Of a stretch of 64,000 nucleotides of DNA, positions 62,094 to 64,000 are shown in pieces. Below the pieces are notes generated by a model, which was not told where the DNA came from, made no database searches, and saw only the letters and a program-made list of their open reading frames with translations. The position numbers were made by a program, and so were the translations under genes. Origin of the DNA: CAYFZR01 sp964347835 [NCBI: uncultured archaeon] (GTDB taxonomy: Archaea > CAYFZR01); the NCBI GenBank assembly GCA_964347835.1, contig CAYFZR010000068.1, positions 1 through 64,000 of the forward strand, given 5' to 3'. Numbering within the stretch: the stretch's first letter is position 1; each line of letters starts with the position of its first letter.

Positions 62094-62480
62094 TTATCCA
62101 GCGCGATAGTGTTCTATTCTTTCTCTGACCTGCACTATCAATTCTCTTCCAAAACCACGATCCTCGATGCCTATTACGCGACCATTTCCCATAATTTCTA
62201 ACTGTACCCTACCAACGATTGTCTCATGCTCTTCAAAAATTTCAAACTGTACGATTCTTTGGGCGCTTATTTGTTTTGAACGGACTCTTGCGATGTATCC
62301 TTCGTCACCCCTCTTGATGTCTTCCTTAGATTTAGCTGTTATGAATAATAGATCTCCTATGTTAATATCCATCAATGCGTTGAGATTATGGATATTTTTT
62401 AGTTCTAACGTTCTGATTCTATCGTGTAGTAGATCCCGAAGGGCTCTTGGAGAAATTGAGGTCAAAGCATAAATTTTCAC
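62094..62480 (-). CDS. DUF473 family protein
   Basis: The protein is 128 residues. ALTSISPRALRDLL at the start, GDLLFITAKSKEDIKRGDEGYIARV in the middle and IVGRVQLEIMGNGRVIGIEDR near the end fit the archaeal DUF473 family. It is beta-rich, without a known function. It sits in a run with the Mth938-like and PAC2 genes on the same strand, ten bases after the PAC2 gene. Confidence 0.85.
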   Translation of the reverse strand: MKIYALTSISPRALRDLLHDRIRTLELKNIHNLNALMDINIGDLLFITAKSKEDIKRGDEGYIARVRSKQISAQRIVQFEIFEEHETIVGRVQLEIMGNGRVIGIEDRGFGRELIVQVRERIEHYRAG

Positions 62481-62489
62481 AAGATCACC

Positions 62490-63209
62490 TCACAAATACA
62501 TTACAGATGGAGGTCTTTCTTTTTCTTCTGCTGTTTTCATTTGCTGACTGAGATCTTGCATGTACTCTTCGAATTTTTCTGCCTCTTCTAAAAGGGGTTC
62601 TGTTTTTATTTCTAAACCTAGTAATTTATTCAAGGTTTTTATCATTTCTGCCGCTGATCTCGGATCGGGTGCTATGCCTTCTGTTTCAGATAATATACAC
62701 ACCGAAAACAAGTCTTTGCTATAACAATCTAATAATATTTGTCCTGATATTCCTGTTATGCCTCCGCGTTCCATTAAGGGGATATTTGTTTCCTTAAGAA
62801 CTTCTAAACTATCTGGAGTTCCAGCTACGCCGAAAACATTCCTTTCTTCCTTTTTACCAGCAGCCACGCCTGCTAAAGTTACTACCAATTTAGGATTGTA
62901 TTTAGACATCCACTCGACAATACTTCCCGACGTGTCGAAGACCGCCTGAGGAGGTATGAATATGTCAGAATACAAGATAATGAGATTTTCTGTCGCATAG
63001 ATGCGGACAGGCGGCTTAACGACACCCTTTTCTAAAACAGCAATCGGAGCAAAGTGTGGAGACTTCAAATACGCCACGTATTCCATATTCAACTCATTTA
63101 TTATGTGGTATGCAGAGATGCTTCCTACTAAGCCAACTCCTGGAAAGCCCTCTATTATTATCGGCTCTTTGACATAAAAGTCCGCCATCTCAACTACCTC
63201 AGTTTCCAT
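62490..63209 (-). CDS. PAC2-family protein (proteasome assembly chaperone-like)
   Basis: The protein is 239 residues. IIEGFPGVGLVGSISAYHII near residue 16 is the PAC2 signature, GVAGTPDSLEVL follows near 125 and ITGISGQILLDCY near 150. In archaea PbaA/PbaB-type members are thought to help or mimic proteasome assembly. The C-terminal 50 residues form a charged coiled coil (EEAEKFEEYMQDLSQQMK). It lies between the UPF0146 and DUF473 genes on the same strand. Confidence 0.9.
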   Translation of the reverse strand: METEVVEMADFYVKEPIIIEGFPGVGLVGSISAYHIINELNMEYVAYLKSPHFAPIAVLEKGVVKPPVRIYATENLIILYSDIFIPPQAVFDTSGSIVEWMSKYNPKLVVTLAGVAAGKKEERNVFGVAGTPDSLEVLKETNIPLMERGGITGISGQILLDCYSKDLFSVCILSETEGIAPDPRSAAEMIKTLNKLLGLEIKTEPLLEEAEKFEEYMQDLSQQMKTAEEKERPPSVMYL

Positions 63210-63247
63210 AGCAACACCTCAAGTCTATGTATGAAAAAATATGTGAT

Positions 63248-63631
63248 TTATAAAGATCTCGACCACTTAAATTCTTTCAGATAGAAGTGAGTTCCGCCAT
63301 AATTTATTAACTTCCCTTCGCAGTATTCTCCTGATAAAGGTCTGATGAGCATATCTGCGCACACCTTTCTTGCAACCTTTTCTATATAGGGTACTAACTC
63401 CATTGGTGGTCTTATTGAATAAATTAAATCTGCACCTACGTATATACTTAAATCAGGTTCTGTTATATCGTCTATTAGTGCTGGGAAATCTCTCCAAACC
63501 ACATTTATGTCTGTGGCAGTAACCTTTAAACCCCTCACTTCTAAGGCATGCGCTATCTTGGTATAATTTCCCACGCCTACTTCAACCACATTTTTGTAGT
63601 TCTCAGAAATATAATCAATAATTCCTCTCAT
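63248..63631 (-). CDS. UPF0146 family protein
   Basis: The protein is 127 residues. It begins with NVVEVGVGNYTKIAHAL, a SAM-like glycine-rich loop as in UPF0146, and continues with VTATDIN and YVGADLIYSIRPPMEL. The fold resembles a truncated methyltransferase. It is conserved in euryarchaea without an assigned role. It lies 14 bases downstream of the PEP synthase gene and upstream of the PAC2 gene. Confidence 0.88.
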   Translation of the reverse strand: MRGIIDYISENYKNVVEVGVGNYTKIAHALEVRGLKVTATDINVVWRDFPALIDDITEPDLSIYVGADLIYSIRPPMELVPYIEKVARKVCADMLIRPLSGEYCEGKLINYGGTHFYLKEFKWSRSL

Positions 63632-63645
63632 ATTATAAATATGGG

Positions 63646-64000
63646 TTAACGTTCTTCTTCTGCAAAGCGCCAGAAGAATACTTCATCCATGAAGTGTTTA
63701 CCGACCTTGGGTCTTTGTGTTACTCCTCCTGTCAAGGCTTCCATCTGGATCTTCTTCTCTATCATTGAAGTCATTCTCCTCGCGGATATTACTGAGTCTG
63801 GATTGACAGAAATTGATGTAGCGCCCATTCTTATCAAGAACTCCAAATAGTCCAAGTAGACGCTGGGTGCCTGTCCGCAGATTGACGTTGTTACACCGTA
63901 TTTCTTGCAGACTGTTATAGTATACGCCAGAGCCCTGAGTACTGATAGATCTCTCTCATCATATATCTCCTGTATAGCCTCATCGTTTCGATCTACGCCA
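63646..64000 (-). CDS. ppsA: phosphoenolpyruvate synthase, C-terminal part (truncated by window edge)
   Basis: The frame is open from base 63999 to the stop at 63646, giving the last 117 residues of PEP synthase (pyruvate, water dikinase). The active-site Cys segment SICGQAPS and the following GATSISVNPDSVISARR are diagnostic of the PEP-binding barrel of PpsA. The upstream part DRNDEAIQEIYDERDLSVL matches the same family. The enzyme makes PEP from pyruvate, ATP and water for gluconeogenesis. The rest of the gene lies beyond the window. Confidence 0.9.
   Translation of the reverse strand, partial: GVDRNDEAIQEIYDERDLSVLRALAYTITVCKKYGVTTSICGQAPSVYLDYLEFLIRMGATSISVNPDSVISARRMTSMIEKKIQMEALTGGVTQRPKVGKHFMDEVFFWRFAEEER

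Noticed and set aside
1-64000. CRISPR arrays, insertion sequences and replication origins
   Set aside because: No regularly spaced repeats, transposase motifs or origin-type repeat clusters with orc1/cdc6 were seen.

Overview
The window comes from an AT-rich archaeal chromosome, most likely a euryarchaeote. The evidence is an HMf-type histone, an archaeal ADH synthase in place of the usual first shikimate step, an archaeal-type DNA ligase, families largely restricted to archaea (DUF473, DUF763, UPF0146, PAC2, Mut7-C), TATA-box promoters close to the starts, many GTG/TTG starts and tRNAs without an encoded CCA. The HdrABC-MvhADG locus and a nearly complete hyp set point to a strict H2-metabolising anaerobe. 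No mcr or other methanogenesis-specific gene is present here, so methanogenesis cannot be claimed, and I do not assign an order.

Layout. 1-1223: probably foreign or decaying material (a partial frame, a DUF3221-like lipoprotein, a broken VapC). 1270-6010: radical SAM enzyme, M48 membrane protease, ADH synthase with a GC-rich structured leader, MFS transporter. 6297-14318: an accessory block with a B-box membrane protein, a ubiquitin-like fusion protein, a membrane protein, a vWA protein and a free-standing CDC48-N-like protein as one operon, then an Ig-like protein, a histone, a MobA-like protein and a CHAT peptidase. 14378-20931: tRNA-Glu, phosphate uptake, KaiC-like ATPase, a TIGR04076/radical SAM/metallo-beta-lactamase group, membrane proteins, tRNA-Gln. 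21117-32952: hypF, maturation protease, hypDC, hypE, hypA, then hdrACB-mvhDGA. 33007-41632: TPR protein, DNA ligase divergent from a LigD-Pol/PriS-like polymerase, GT3-like glycogen synthase, DUF763, CorC-like and small proteins. 41635-45779: aroA-aroC-Mut7C-thiC on the minus strand. 45878-54181: trpDFE and trpGCBA, separated by a second copy of the ubiquitin-like fusion protein and a nitroreductase. 54367-57679: a split 2-oxoacid:acceptor oxidoreductase with an HdrD-like subunit. 57950-61748: accessory genes, including an eCIS-type cargo protein and an AbiE-like pair. 61754-64000: conserved archaeal housekeeping genes ending in a partial PEP synthase.

How the genes fit together. HypACDEF and the protease mature the MvhAG hydrogenase. 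MvhD links it to HdrABC, so H2 oxidation can be bifurcated to a disulfide and ferredoxin. The aro and trp genes give most of the route from ADH synthase to tryptophan; the intermediate shikimate genes are not in the window.

Most worth follow-up: (i) the ubiquitin-like/CDC48-N/vWA/CHAT neighbourhood and its second copy inside the trp genes; (ii) the four-gene oxidoreductase in which a CCG-domain protein takes the place of the ferredoxin subunit; (iii) an orphan DUF4157-prefixed putative peptidase; (iv) the leader upstream of ADH synthase, where two near-identical segments can compete for one complement.
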